This document shows, piece after piece, positions 9,216 through 18,111 of a DNA stretch of 64,000 nt. The stretch's first letter is position 1. Each line of letters starts with the position of its first letter. The stretch is from the NCBI GenBank assembly GCA_020161355.1, contig JAIUOF010000003.1, forward strand, positions 434,001-498,000, given 5' to 3'. The notes beneath the pieces are model-generated. The model saw only the letters and a program-made list of their open reading frames with translations. It was not told the DNA's origin and did not search any database. A program made the position numbers and the translations under genes. The DNA comes from Bacteroidota bacterium (GTDB taxonomy: Bacteria > Bacteroidota > Bacteroidia > Cytophagales > Spirosomataceae).

Positions 9216-9869
9216 TCAAAATTCAAACTTTATAGACGCAATGGCCAATGCATAAGCACCAAAAGTAGTCATAGCAACTCCCCTATGCCATTTTTTTAAA
9301 TTTGCAGGGTTGGCACTATCATCGATTTGCCTTGCCAGCACATTGGTAGTTATCATTCCCGACAGATGAACCACTGAAAGGATTTTGTGAAGCTTAATAT
9401 TGTCAAATCTAGAACGATTAACCATAGGTGGAGGCGAAGTAAAACTCAAAAGAGCCGTACTAAAATAGCCAATGTTGATACCTGTGGCTATACCTTCATG
9501 AATATCTTTCAGGTCGCTATCGTAAGACTTGTAAAGTTTAGCTCCAACTATTCCCTGTGCAACCATAGCGGCAGCTGTAGCCAGCCCAAGCCCCTGGTGA
9601 AATCTGAACATATTTCTTCTGATTTTTAACTCACGTTCCCGATTCTCCGATGTTAACACTTTTGGAGCTAGACCAACTTTTCGGTACAACCCGTTTTCGC
9701 CCCAGAAAAAACGCTGTGTAAACAGCATTTTTTCAGGAAGCAAATCGGAACTTTCAGGAACACTCTCCTGCAAAAGATCGGCAAGAAGACTATCTGCAGG
9801 TTGATCCTGAGCAATTAGTTTTCCAAGAATTGATAGCAAAAACAAAACTAGAAATGCCTTTCTGGTCAT
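9216..9869 (-). CDS. Putative b561-like four-helix membrane protein
   Basis: A 217-residue protein with a signal-like N-terminus (residues 1-20) and four hydrophobic helices beginning at about residues 91, 124, 161 and 193. A histidine sits at the start of each: His91, His124, His161 (and 168) and His195. Helices A and C run the same way and B and D the opposite way, so the histidines could form one haem pair on each side of the membrane, as in cytochrome b561 proteins. This is structural inference; I do not recognise the family by name. The genes for a Rieske lipoprotein (12 bases upstream) and YceI (32 bases downstream) support a redox role. Confidence 0.6.
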   Translation of the reverse strand: MTRKAFLVLFLLSILGKLIAQDQPADSLLADLLQESVPESSDLLPEKMLFTQRFFWGENGLYRKVGLAPKVLTSENRERELKIRRNMFRFHQGLGLATAAAMVAQGIVGAKLYKSYDSDLKDIHEGIATGINIGYFSTALLSFTSPPPMVNRSRFDNIKLHKILSVVHLSGMITTNVLARQIDDSANPANLKKWHRGVAMTTFGAYALAIASIKFEF

Positions 9870-9881
9870 AAAAAATTGGTT

Positions 9882-10391
9882 TTAGGCTTTAACCTGCAAG
9901 GTACTGGCTGCAGCGTCATGCTTGGTAGTGTAAACTTTTAAATTGGTTGATGCCGGAGATTTTTCAACTGCACCTGTTAAGCTAAATTCTGAACCATGAT
10001 TATTGCAAAAGAAATCATTTTGGCTTTTTCTATATTGAAGACTGGTGCCTTCATGAGTACATTTTTTTGAAACTGCAACAAAATTTCCTCCTGCATTTGC
10101 TACCAGGGCATCCCCCACTATTACAAACTCTCCGTCGGTAGTCAGTTTTGAATAATTGGCATTTTTTAAATCCAATGTAAAATCAAGTGAGCTGCCAGAA
10201 GTTGTACCTGTAAGGCCGGAAGAAGCATTTCCACTATTGTTTCCACTGTTACCGGAATTATTATTTCCACCCGGTTCCACATCATCGTCTGATTTACATG
10301 ACGAAACAGCACCAATACAGTAAAACGCCATCATGGCTTTGGTCGAAAGACCCAGTGTTTTCAAAAATTGTCCTCTTGAGATTGATTCCAT
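9882..10391 (-). CDS. Rieske [2Fe-2S] lipoprotein
   Basis: A 169-residue exported protein. The N-terminus has SRGQFLK, resembling a twin-arginine signal but with the second arginine replaced by glycine, then a hydrophobic segment and a lipobox ending at Cys32. A Gly/Asn/Ser-rich linker (about 41-68) leads to a Rieske domain with both cluster motifs, C-T-H (Cys111, His113) and C-N-N-H (Cys129, His132). It would carry electrons in the periplasm, tethered to a membrane. It lies 36 bases after the anti-sigma gene and 12 bases before the putative b561-like gene. The partner oxidoreductase is unknown. Confidence 0.85.
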   Translation of the reverse strand: MESISRGQFLKTLGLSTKAMMAFYCIGAVSSCKSDDDVEPGGNNNSGNSGNNSGNASSGLTGTTSGSSLDFTLDLKNANYSKLTTDGEFVIVGDALVANAGGNFVAVSKKCTHEGTSLQYRKSQNDFFCNNHGSEFSLTGAVEKSPASTNLKVYTTKHDAAASTLQVKA

Positions 10392-10427
10392 AGTTTTAGA
10401 TTATTTTAAACTATGTACGTACAACAA

Positions 10428-11747
10428 TTATTTTTGGTTGCGACTTTTGAAAATATTGGTTGGAATTACGTTAAAAAAGAGACCTGCAGAATATAGTTTT
10501 ACATTTCCAAAACCGATGCTTTTGAGTGGTATTTTCAGGAACGGCTCAATCTGAATTGACAATTTATCTGATACTTTTCTTTGCAAACCTATTGAAATAT
10601 TGGCTACGCTATTTGCTGCGAAACCTGTACTTCCTTCCCAATTTTTCCATTTTAAATTGGGGTCATTGTCGTTTACATAATGATATTCATATTTTTCCTT
10701 TAACATGTAATAATTTGTAATCCCTAGAGAGGTAAAATATGAATTCTTATTTTTTCTGGCAACAAAATAGGTCAAACTTACCGGGATGTCGAGCATATTG
10801 CAGGAGGCTCCCACGTCAACCAATGGTGAGGTAGGTGTACCCCACTTAGCTGGCCAGGCATAGTCATCAGCATAGGCTTCATACAATTTTAATGATCTGA
10901 TAAGTGCCGTTTTGACCTGCAATTTTTGGGTAATATTAAATGCCAGTCCGACCTGAATGTTGTAACCTATAGGCTCTTGCTGACCAAAAGTAACCGAACT
11001 ATAATCAGGAGAAGCTCCCAAATTAAATGCCCAACGAGAAAACCTTACTCTGTCATTATTTTGCTGATTTTCAACAAACTGCTCTTCAGAAACAGAAGTC
11101 ACACTATCCATTTCTGATGAAGTATTGGTTTGAATTAAAACTTCATTGGTTGTATTAATATCTGTTTTTACAATTGCTATTTCTTTCTGTAAAACAGCAG
11201 AATCCACGGATGTATTACCTAAAATTTTAACCACATTTTGTTCATCTGATACCAAACCCTCAGATGGATTTCTTATTTCATTTTTTTCTGAAGAATTTAT
11301 TTCGGAAGCGATGTAATTTGATTTTGGGTTTTTCAAAAATTGCTGAGACCTTGTTTTTGCAATTTTATTCTTTATTCCAGTATTTTCGAAACTTTTATAT
11401 TCCTTCTGATTTATAGCTTTATTCTCCAAAATTTTGATTTCAGAATTTTTGGGACTATTAGCTTTTTCGAGTTTCCCGAGATCATTCTTTAAAACTCCTG
11501 TGTGGTCTGCTAAATCACTTTTTGAATCACTTTTCAAATAAAAATAACCCCCGATTACACCAAAAAGCAATATAGCAGCAGCACTTCTCCACCAAAAAGG
11601 AATTATTTTACGTTCCTTTTTCTCATCCAACTTTGACTCCATGGCTTCCCATGCTCCTTCCCAAAGAGGTTCCGAATGGGAATCAGCCCCGGATTTGATC
11701 CAATCATCAAACGCTTCGTCAGATAAATTATCCCAATCTTTCCTCAT
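10428..11747 (-). CDS. Anti-sigma-type membrane protein fused to an outer-membrane-barrel-like domain
   Basis: A 439-residue protein. The N-terminal 45 residues are acidic and contain tryptophans (LWEGAWEAMESKLDEK), as in short anti-sigma domains. A basic segment and one membrane helix follow (about 50-70). A long low-complexity K/N/S/E-rich linker runs from about 80 to 220. The final 200 residues alternate in beta fashion and resemble a porin-like PorT-type barrel found in Bacteroidota (for example FNLGASPDYSSVTFG). It overlaps the ECF sigma gene by four bases. It probably holds the sigma factor inactive while sensing the envelope. How one chain spans inner membrane, periplasm and a barrel-like domain is unresolved. 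Confidence 0.7.
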   Translation of the reverse strand: MRKDWDNLSDEAFDDWIKSGADSHSEPLWEGAWEAMESKLDEKKERKIIPFWWRSAAAILLFGVIGGYFYLKSDSKSDLADHTGVLKNDLGKLEKANSPKNSEIKILENKAINQKEYKSFENTGIKNKIAKTRSQQFLKNPKSNYIASEINSSEKNEIRNPSEGLVSDEQNVVKILGNTSVDSAVLQKEIAIVKTDINTTNEVLIQTNTSSEMDSVTSVSEEQFVENQQNNDRVRFSRWAFNLGASPDYSSVTFGQQEPIGYNIQVGLAFNITQKLQVKTALIRSLKLYEAYADDYAWPAKWGTPTSPLVDVGASCNMLDIPVSLTYFVARKNKNSYFTSLGITNYYMLKEKYEYHYVNDNDPNLKWKNWEGSTGFAANSVANISIGLQRKVSDKLSIQIEPFLKIPLKSIGFGNVKLYSAGLFFNVIPTNIFKSRNQK

Positions 11748-12313
11748 TTCCGTTCGACGTTTAATTTATCAGATGATTCCAACATTCCTCTCAACATCTC
11801 TCTGGCTCTGGAGACATTAGATTTTGAGGTTCCCACTGAGATCCCAAGCATCTTACTAATCTCTTCATGTGTAAAACCATCAATCACATAAAGATTAAAA
11901 TTGGTCAGGTAGTTTTTCGGCAGCCGATGTACGAGCTTGAGTAAGTCCTCAAATGCCAGATTATCAGCTGGAGAAATATCCCGGGAGGATAAGCCGATAG
12001 CATTATCAATTTCGTAATGAAAATAATGCTTGTTTTGACTCCTATATGTATCTATCGCAGTATTCACGACAATTCTTTTAAGCCAGACACCAAAAGGCCG
12101 CTCAAAATCATAAGTGTTTATTTTATTAAAAACTTTCAGAAATGAATCATTGAGGATTTCCAATGCCTCCTCTCTGGAGTTGGAATATCTTAAACAATGG
12201 CTCATAGCAAAACCAAAGTATTGCTTATAAAGCAATTCCTGATACTTCCGGTCGTTTTTTTTACAACCTTCCAGTATTTCCCGAATTTTTGATGATTCGG
12301 TGTTTGGTTTCAT
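11744..12313 (-). CDS. ECF-type RNA polymerase sigma factor
   Basis: A 189-residue sigma-70 family protein of the extracytoplasmic-function group. Region 2 is visible at about residues 25-95 (LLYKQYFGFAMSHCLRYSNSREEALEILND, then the WLKRIVVNTAIDTYR helix). Region 4 lies at about 125-175 (LPKNYLTNFNLYVIDGFTHEEISKMLGISVGTSKSNVSRAR, a typical helix-turn-helix). It heads a five-gene operon and overlaps its anti-sigma gene by four bases. It is likely autoregulated and controls envelope genes, which is inference. The 209-bp gap upstream probably carries its promoter; I could not pick one with confidence. Confidence 0.92.
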   Translation of the reverse strand: MKPNTESSKIREILEGCKKNDRKYQELLYKQYFGFAMSHCLRYSNSREEALEILNDSFLKVFNKINTYDFERPFGVWLKRIVVNTAIDTYRSQNKHYFHYEIDNAIGLSSRDISPADNLAFEDLLKLVHRLPKNYLTNFNLYVIDGFTHEEISKMLGISVGTSKSNVSRAREMLRGMLESSDKLNVERK

Positions 12314-12522
12314 AATACTACGAGTAAGTTAAGTGTAAGGTTGCAGAATAATTTTTACCAATGTATATACATTAATTGATAATCCAAAAAATATTATTCG
12401 AATTATTTTCCCAAAAATGGTTTAAACAATCTTTTTTATAGGTATTAAACAAATTTTTATCTCTTTTGTTTTGAAATAAAACAATATTACAAAGAGTAAA
12501 AAACAAGCTAATCAACCATAAT

Positions 12523-13878
12523 TTAAATAATTCTTTTGCTTTTTAATTTATCAAAATCAAAAGATTTCTGATTCCAGTGAGGAGCAATCACGAGGGCGGC
12601 ACCTAAAGCAGAAGCCTGAAATAAATCTGATACAAAAACCTGAATATTGTAAAATGCCTCAGCCAATAAATTCATAAATATGGTATTCCTTGAAAAACCT
12701 CCATCCACAAATATCTTTTTAGGTGGTTTTGAACCAAAGACCAACTTTGTAGAAGCTACTTGCTGTGCCACTAAATCCATAATAAACTGATGATATGCTT
12801 CTTCTATGCTCGAAAAAGCATTCAGATTCCGCTCGACAAATGGACTATCGTACAGGCTCCCAACTTCGATTTGGTCAGGGAGAGCTTGTGGAAATTTTTT
12901 CCGAAGGGCCTGAATAATTTTATAATCAAAAACAACTGACTTATAGAAATCAGGCAAAACCCCAAAATCCTCCGAAAGATGTTTTATTTGTCTGGAATGC
13001 TCATTGCCCGAAAATAATCGGGAAGCCCTTACGGTTTTTCCTTCAAAACTTATATAGTTAAGGCAGTCTTTCTGCAACTCATGATCAGTCAGAAGACTAT
13101 CATTAAACGGATTGAGGCTGATACACCATGTACCGGTCGAAATTAATACAAATGGCTCAGAGACGGTTTTCAAATATGGAACCAGAGCAGCAGAACTATC
13201 ATGAATACCAGCACCAACTATGAGACCCTCTTTATTTGTAACCTCATCAGAACTTACAGTCTCTAAAGTTGCCGCATGCCAATGCTCAGCTTCAAGCCAG
13301 CTGTGGTATTGCTTTTTTTCAAAATCCCATATGGCAGTATGGCAACCAATACTTGTAAACTCGGCATTGAGCTTACCCGAAAAAAGAAAACTAAAATATT
13401 GTGGCAGATGCAGGGCAAAGCGGGTATTTTTAAATACTTCCAGCTTGTGTTTTTTAAGCCAAAACAATTGTAAACCAGAATTGAGCATGCCGAGGTCAGG
13501 AGAGGCCACGTTTCTGAAAAAAGCACCGTCGGAGTTGTAATTATCAAGAAAATCTTTTTTGGTGCTTGCAGGCATTTTTTTTAGATAATTATAAAGTGGA
13601 GCGAGAGGTTGCGAATCCTTATTGAGATATACAAAACTGGCCCCATAAGTAGAAAAATTCACTGCTTTAATATTAAAATCCGGATTTTTGGATATTTCTT
13701 CATATTGCGATTTTACCCAATTGGTGATGGCCAGCAAATCATCTGCCGGGTCACCGTCATCATCAGATATCTCATCGAAAACAACTTGATTTTCTATTAC
13801 AACATTATATTCCGAATCAAAGCCCAAGACTTTTTTATTGGTTTTTCCAATATCAAAAATCAAACAAATATCCGCCAT
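12523..13878 (-). CDS. FGGY-family carbohydrate kinase
   Basis: A 451-residue sugar kinase. The first phosphate-binding motif is IFDIGKTNKKV (residues about 7-17), an acid-glycine-K/T variant typical of rhamnulokinase-like and fuculokinase-like enzymes. A second ATP motif, LISTGTWCISL, lies near residue 245. The C-terminal adenosine motif is IFVDGGFSRNTIFMNLLAE at about 388-406. It would phosphorylate a ketose or deoxy-sugar using ATP in the cytoplasm. It lies three bases after a lactonase gene and is the last gene of a three-gene operon. The substrate (rhamnulose, fuculose, xylulose or other) cannot be fixed from sequence. Confidence 0.82.
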   Translation of the reverse strand: MADICLIFDIGKTNKKVLGFDSEYNVVIENQVVFDEISDDDGDPADDLLAITNWVKSQYEEISKNPDFNIKAVNFSTYGASFVYLNKDSQPLAPLYNYLKKMPASTKKDFLDNYNSDGAFFRNVASPDLGMLNSGLQLFWLKKHKLEVFKNTRFALHLPQYFSFLFSGKLNAEFTSIGCHTAIWDFEKKQYHSWLEAEHWHAATLETVSSDEVTNKEGLIVGAGIHDSSAALVPYLKTVSEPFVLISTGTWCISLNPFNDSLLTDHELQKDCLNYISFEGKTVRASRLFSGNEHSRQIKHLSEDFGVLPDFYKSVVFDYKIIQALRKKFPQALPDQIEVGSLYDSPFVERNLNAFSSIEEAYHQFIMDLVAQQVASTKLVFGSKPPKKIFVDGGFSRNTIFMNLLAEAFYNIQVFVSDLFQASALGAALVIAPHWNQKSFDFDKLKSKRII

Positions 13879-13881
13879 ATT

Positions 13882-14997
13882 TTAATTTTTTAAAAACTTT
13901 ACACAAACCGGCATAGATACGGGAAGCTCTAGTCCTGCATCAATCATTTTGCCATTTTCCAACTTAAAAATCACAATATTATCGGTGTTTTGGTTAGCAA
14001 CCATCATGTATTTCCCATCAGGGGTAATGGCAAAATTTCGTGGCACTTTTCCTTTTACAGAAGTTTGGTCTAATTGTTCCAGTTTTCCGTTGGTCTGGTT
14101 TACCGAAAACCTGACGATGGTGTCATAAAAACGATTGGAACCATACAAAAACTTTCCATCAGGTGAAAAATGAAGGTCAGCACAGGAGTTATTACCCTTA
14201 AAATCTGGAGGCAAAGTACTCACTTCATCAATGGGGGTAATTTTTCCGTTTTGATATAAAAACTGTGTCACTTTTCCCGTAAGTTCCTGGATCACGTAGG
14301 CATAGGGTAATACCGGATGAAATGTAAAATGTCTAGGCCCGGAGCCTGCACTCACCCTGATCCGCTGCACTTCGGACAGATGCCCTTTTTCAGAATCAAA
14401 TGCATAATTAACGATTTCGTCGGTACCCAGATCAGCCACAAAAAGGTTGCGGTTATCAGGAGAGATGTTTACCGAGTGTACATGTGGCTTTTCCTGACGG
14501 GCGGTGTTGGGGCCATTTCCATAATGTTGAATTATCTGCACCGGAGCACCCAGCGAACCATCTTCGTTTATCGGCAACAAACCTAAAGTGCCACCTGTAT
14601 AATTGCCGGTAAATACCCATTTCCCAGTCGCATCAATCGTAATGTGGCATGGATGTGCCCCACCAGAAGGCTGGGCGTTGATTTTTTGAATTTTCCCGGT
14701 AGTTTTATCAAAAGCTAAAGCTTCTACAGAACCTGCATCAGTCTCACTAACGGCATAAATATGTTTTTGATTTTTGTCAAAATCCAAAAATGAGGGACTT
14801 TCAATTTGCTCAGAATTGCTTATCATTTTTACGGTACCTGCTTCTGGATCAAAGCTAGCCAAATATACCCCTTTGGAGCCTTTTTGGGTATAAGTACCCA
14901 CCAAAAACTCATAAGTTTTCTGCTGAGATTTTGAAGGTCGGCTGGTTTTGCAAGCTATTGAGGTAAGCACAATTAAAGCGAGAAATAATTTATTCAT
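13882..14997 (-). CDS. Lactonase-family (6-phosphogluconolactonase-type) beta-propeller lipoprotein
   Basis: A 371-residue protein with a lipoprotein signal (LTSIAC, Cys16), so it is probably periplasmic, unlike cytosolic 6-phosphogluconolactonase. The rest shows repeated beta-propeller blades with motifs such as HPCHITID, KPHVHSVNISPD, GPRHFTFHP and CADLHFSPDGK, typical of the Pgl/YbhE lactonase family. It would hydrolyse a sugar-acid lactone. It follows an SGNH hydrolase (19-base gap) and precedes an FGGY kinase (3-base gap), so the operon may oxidise or salvage an extracellular sugar. The exact substrate is inference. Confidence 0.82.
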   Translation of the reverse strand: MNKLFLALIVLTSIACKTSRPSKSQQKTYEFLVGTYTQKGSKGVYLASFDPEAGTVKMISNSEQIESPSFLDFDKNQKHIYAVSETDAGSVEALAFDKTTGKIQKINAQPSGGAHPCHITIDATGKWVFTGNYTGGTLGLLPINEDGSLGAPVQIIQHYGNGPNTARQEKPHVHSVNISPDNRNLFVADLGTDEIVNYAFDSEKGHLSEVQRIRVSAGSGPRHFTFHPVLPYAYVIQELTGKVTQFLYQNGKITPIDEVSTLPPDFKGNNSCADLHFSPDGKFLYGSNRFYDTIVRFSVNQTNGKLEQLDQTSVKGKVPRNFAITPDGKYMMVANQNTDNIVIFKLENGKMIDAGLELPVSMPVCVKFLKN

Positions 14998-15016
14998 TGA
15001 TTATTTTTTGAAAATA

Positions 15017-15700
15017 TTATTTAAGGGTTTTGTCCAGATTTTCTTTTATGATTTCCGCCCAAACATCATAGCCTTTTTGGGTTAAATGAAGTTTGTCCCC
15101 TATAAAATAGGCTTTGATGGGCTGACCGTCCTCTCCGAGATACTTAGAAACTGTATCAATAAAATACATGTTTTTATGGTCATTACAATAGGCTGAAATA
15201 AGACGATTGACTTCCTGAATTTGAGGCCATACTTTCCATCGCGATTCGGTTGGGGTTACGGCTATAAAATAAATGGGTTGCTTTTTATACTTTTTCCTTA
15301 TGATTTTGGTAGTAGTTTTATACATTTCCAGGACTTCCTGCGGGGTTTTATCCTCCACTGAGCCTGTGATATCATTGGCCACAAAAATAGCTACAGCTCT
15401 GAACTGGTGCGGATAGACCAACCTCTGTGTATAAAAAACTAAATCTGAAAACTTTGCCCCGCCATAGCCCCTTTGGATTACCGGATAGGGAGCCATATCT
15501 TCCCTAATATTTTTCCATAACCTGATACTAGAGCTTCCGATGAATAAAATAGCATCTTTGGGGTCAGATTCTATCTTGTCAAGCTCCTCCAGTTTTTTAA
15601 TTTCAGGTTCCCAACTTTTGGCAGTTTCTTCGTATTTTTTGGTAGAAATACATGAAAAAATCACCAACGAGAGCGACAAATACAGAACTATTTTCCTCAT
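15017..15700 (-). CDS. SGNH/GDSL-family lipoprotein hydrolase
   Basis: A 227-residue lipoprotein with a lipobox at Cys17 (VIFSC). The SGNH blocks are present: FIGSSS (nucleophile Ser near residue 57; Asp of GDS replaced by Ser), GYGGAKFSD (block II), FVANDI (Asn109) and GDKLHL (Asp202, His205). Such proteins are acyl or carbohydrate esterases exposed in the periplasm. It is the first gene of an operon with the lactonase and FGGY kinase genes, suggesting deacetylation of a sugar substrate before uptake. Specificity unknown. Confidence 0.82.
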   Translation of the reverse strand: MRKIVLYLSLSLVIFSCISTKKYEETAKSWEPEIKKLEELDKIESDPKDAILFIGSSSIRLWKNIREDMAPYPVIQRGYGGAKFSDLVFYTQRLVYPHQFRAVAIFVANDITGSVEDKTPQEVLEMYKTTTKIIRKKYKKQPIYFIAVTPTESRWKVWPQIQEVNRLISAYCNDHKNMYFIDTVSKYLGEDGQPIKAYFIGDKLHLTQKGYDVWAEIIKENLDKTLK

Positions 15701-15902
15701 TTTGTAAAAAGAATCTTTTTGAAATAACCAGATATTTTATTTAAAGAAGCGGATTTTTTTGCAAAAAATTATTCTCACAAAAATAAACGGATATTCGGCA
15801 TTTCTAAAGAAAGCCTTTCTAAAAAATAAGAATTAAGAAAAAGCCTGAAAAGACAACTGGAAAATAAAAAAAAGCTATTTGTAAATTACCAAAAAGTATG
15901 TG

Positions 15903-16146
15903 TTATTTTAAAGTGGCAAGATGCTTAATATCAGGAACTTTCAAATTAGCCTCCGGTAAATCAGCAAATGATAAATTAATCATAGCTTGCCCGACTTGCT
16001 TCAGGGTGAGAGCACTCGCTGGGAATAATTTGGGATAGAAATATCCGAAAAACTTTGGAAACCCGGTCATTTTGAAGGCATTCCATCAAAACACCTTCTC
16101 CGACCATACCCGTTGCTCCCGTGAGGATTACATTAATCTTTTTCAT
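15903..16146 (-). pseudogene. Remnant of an NAD(P)-binding Rossmann-fold epimerase/oxidoreductase
   Basis: The ATG at 16144-16146 opens a perfect N-terminal Rossmann start, MKKINVILTGATGMVGEGV, continuing to about 16050. The homology then stops. Further down, in another frame, a segment ending at the stop 15903-15905 (starting AMINLSF, ending PDIKHLATLK) resembles the C-terminal end of the same family. About two thirds of a normal 210-250-residue protein is missing between the two parts. I read this as an internal deletion with frameshift. The sequence between the fragments and upstream to 15700 shows no other gene. The gene lay downstream of gldH. Confidence 0.6.
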
Positions 16147-16220
16147 TGCGGAATTGAGATTTATGCTTTTTGTATAGAAACCCGGTTTATGGCCAGAAAA
16201 TTTTTGTTTTTCGGGTGAGA

Positions 16221-16694
16221 TTATTTCACCGCCTCTACCACAGCACCAACCGACATCACACCCTGAAGGGGATCTGGTCTCATGTTGTGACTGATTTTCC
16301 ATTTGTATTTTCCGGCTTTTGGAAATACAAATTTTTGAAGAGCTGGCACTTTAAATTTATTGTCAAAAATATCTCCCAACCCGTCTCCTTTGGGCTTACC
16401 TGATTTTTGCTCAAACAAAATAAGCTCATCCAAGGTTTTTACCAGCACTGTACCATCTGAATTTTCCAACTGCTGATTGAGATAGATGTTATAATAAGGA
16501 TAAGATACCGCATTTCGGATAAGATAATGAAACCGGTAGCTTTTGGTGATGTCTTTTATTTCAAATTCAAATACCTGCTGATTAGCCAAAAGCCACTCAG
16601 AATTCTTAAAATCATTGATTTTTTTGAAGTCAGAGCTGCCCTTGCATGAAATTATTATTATTGCCAATAATGCTAAAACGCTAAAATTTCTCAT
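16221..16694 (-). CDS. gldH: Gliding motility lipoprotein GldH
   Basis: A 157-residue lipoprotein with a lipobox at Cys17 (IIISC). The mature part has a beta-rich pattern with SYRFHYLIRNAVSYPYYNIYL and a C-terminal PKAGKYKWKISHNMRPDPLQGV, which I recognise as GldH. GldH is required for gliding in Flavobacterium and is found throughout gliding Bacteroidota, where it often lies downstream of the PSP1/RicT gene, as here. It overlaps ricT by four bases. Presence of GldH suggests gliding or type IX secretion, but no other gld or por gene is in the window. Confidence 0.85.
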   Translation of the reverse strand: MRNFSVLALLAIIIISCKGSSDFKKINDFKNSEWLLANQQVFEFEIKDITKSYRFHYLIRNAVSYPYYNIYLNQQLENSDGTVLVKTLDELILFEQKSGKPKGDGLGDIFDNKFKVPALQKFVFPKAGKYKWKISHNMRPDPLQGVMSVGAVVEAVK

Positions 16695-18016
16695 GACGGC
16701 TTTTCAGGTCGGTTTTGGTTATTTCGATTTTTCTTTCTTTTCTTATTTCTTCTCTCCGGATTTGGAGCACCTTCTGTGGCCTGAGGAGCCTTGTTAGTTG
16801 GCTGCACATTCGGCTTGGGCTCGGGTTTAGGCCCTTTGTTTTGTTGTTGATTTTCAGGCCTCAGATTATTCGGTTTCTTATTCGGTTTCTTCTTATTGTG
16901 ATACTTCCTATCCAAACGCTCCAGATCATTGTTGATACTGATCGGCTTAGTGAGCTCAGCGTCAGTTATTTCCATCAGATTTTCAAGACCCAGCGGCTTT
17001 CTTCCGACCAGATTCATACGCTGAATCTCTGAGACCTGAGCACACGGAATAGGATACCAATTGGTTTCATTGGGGTAGCTAAACCACATGATTCTCCTGA
17101 AAATATCTGTTTTCTGAAGTGTAGCGTCGCCTTTTTCGGTCTGCAAAGGTCTGTCTACATTTGGAATGTCCTTTATGGCATCGATATAGGTTTCCAACTC
17201 ATAGTTAAGACAACATTTCAACCTGCCACACTGACCTGATAATTTAGCCGGATTGAGCGATAAATTCTGGTATCGGGCAGCAGCTGTGGGTATTGTTTTA
17301 AAGTCGGTTAACCAGGTCGAGCAACACAATTCACGCCCACAAGAACCTAATCCCCCAATTCTACCGGCTTCTTGCCTGAGGCTGATTTGCCTCATTTCGA
17401 TTCTAACTTTAAACTCACCGGCAAGCATTTTTATTAACTCCCTGAAGTCCACCCTGTCGTCGGCAGAATAATAAAATGTAGCTTTGGAGTTGTCAGACTG
17501 AAACTCAACTTCCGACAATTTAAGATTTAGCTTTAAGTCTTTACAAATCTCCCGGGTACGATACATTGCAGGCAAATCCCGATTGATAGCCTGGGTATGT
17601 TTTTCGAGGTCTTTTTCAGTGGCAAGCCTGTGTAAAACCGGGAGCTCGTCTTCTTCTTTGATACTCTTTTTGGCAAGCTGAAGCCTCACAAGTTCTCCCT
17701 GCATCGATACTGAACCGATATGATAACCCGTTGGCATTTCACAGACCACAAAATCGCCGGTATAAAGCTCCAGACTATGGGTATTTTTAAAATATTCTTT
17801 ACGGCCGCCTTTAAATTTCACTTCAACAATAGGAAATTTTTCGACGGTAGGGATATGCATATGAGAAAGCCAGTCGAAGGAGTTCATCTTGGTACATCCA
17901 CCTGAAGAACACCCTCCGGCACTTCTGCAACCGGCAGTATTGATATGATTTGATTTGTCTTGAGGAAGGCCAATTATACTACCACAACCTCCTGTCGAAC
18001 ACTGTCCACAAGCCAT
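16691..18016 (-). CDS. ricT: PSP1-domain protein RicT
   Basis: A 441-residue protein of the RicT (YaaT/PSP1) family. It starts with a cysteine-rich segment (Cys3, 6, 11, 30, 36 and 41) and then a conserved PSP1 domain. The signature cysteines are in GLGSCGRELCCSTWL and SGQCGRLKCCLNYE. RicT is part of an iron-sulfur-containing complex affecting RNA maturation and cell differentiation in Bacillus. The last 70 residues form a K/N/P/Q-rich low-complexity tail, an extension often seen in this phylum. It overlaps gldH by four bases and follows purD by 95 bases on the same strand. Confidence 0.9.
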   Translation of the reverse strand: MACGQCSTGGCGSIIGLPQDKSNHINTAGCRSAGGCSSGGCTKMNSFDWLSHMHIPTVEKFPIVEVKFKGGRKEYFKNTHSLELYTGDFVVCEMPTGYHIGSVSMQGELVRLQLAKKSIKEEDELPVLHRLATEKDLEKHTQAINRDLPAMYRTREICKDLKLNLKLSEVEFQSDNSKATFYYSADDRVDFRELIKMLAGEFKVRIEMRQISLRQEAGRIGGLGSCGRELCCSTWLTDFKTIPTAAARYQNLSLNPAKLSGQCGRLKCCLNYELETYIDAIKDIPNVDRPLQTEKGDATLQKTDIFRRIMWFSYPNETNWYPIPCAQVSEIQRMNLVGRKPLGLENLMEITDAELTKPISINNDLERLDRKYHNKKKPNKKPNNLRPENQQQNKGPKPEPKPNVQPTNKAPQATEGAPNPERRNKKRKKNRNNQNRPEKPS

Positions 18017-18111
18017 TAGAATTTATATATTTATCCCTTTGAAAGCTATTTTTTATTCCAAAATCAATCAAAAGGGTCTGATATCGATATTTACTTAAAA
18101 GACAAAACTAA

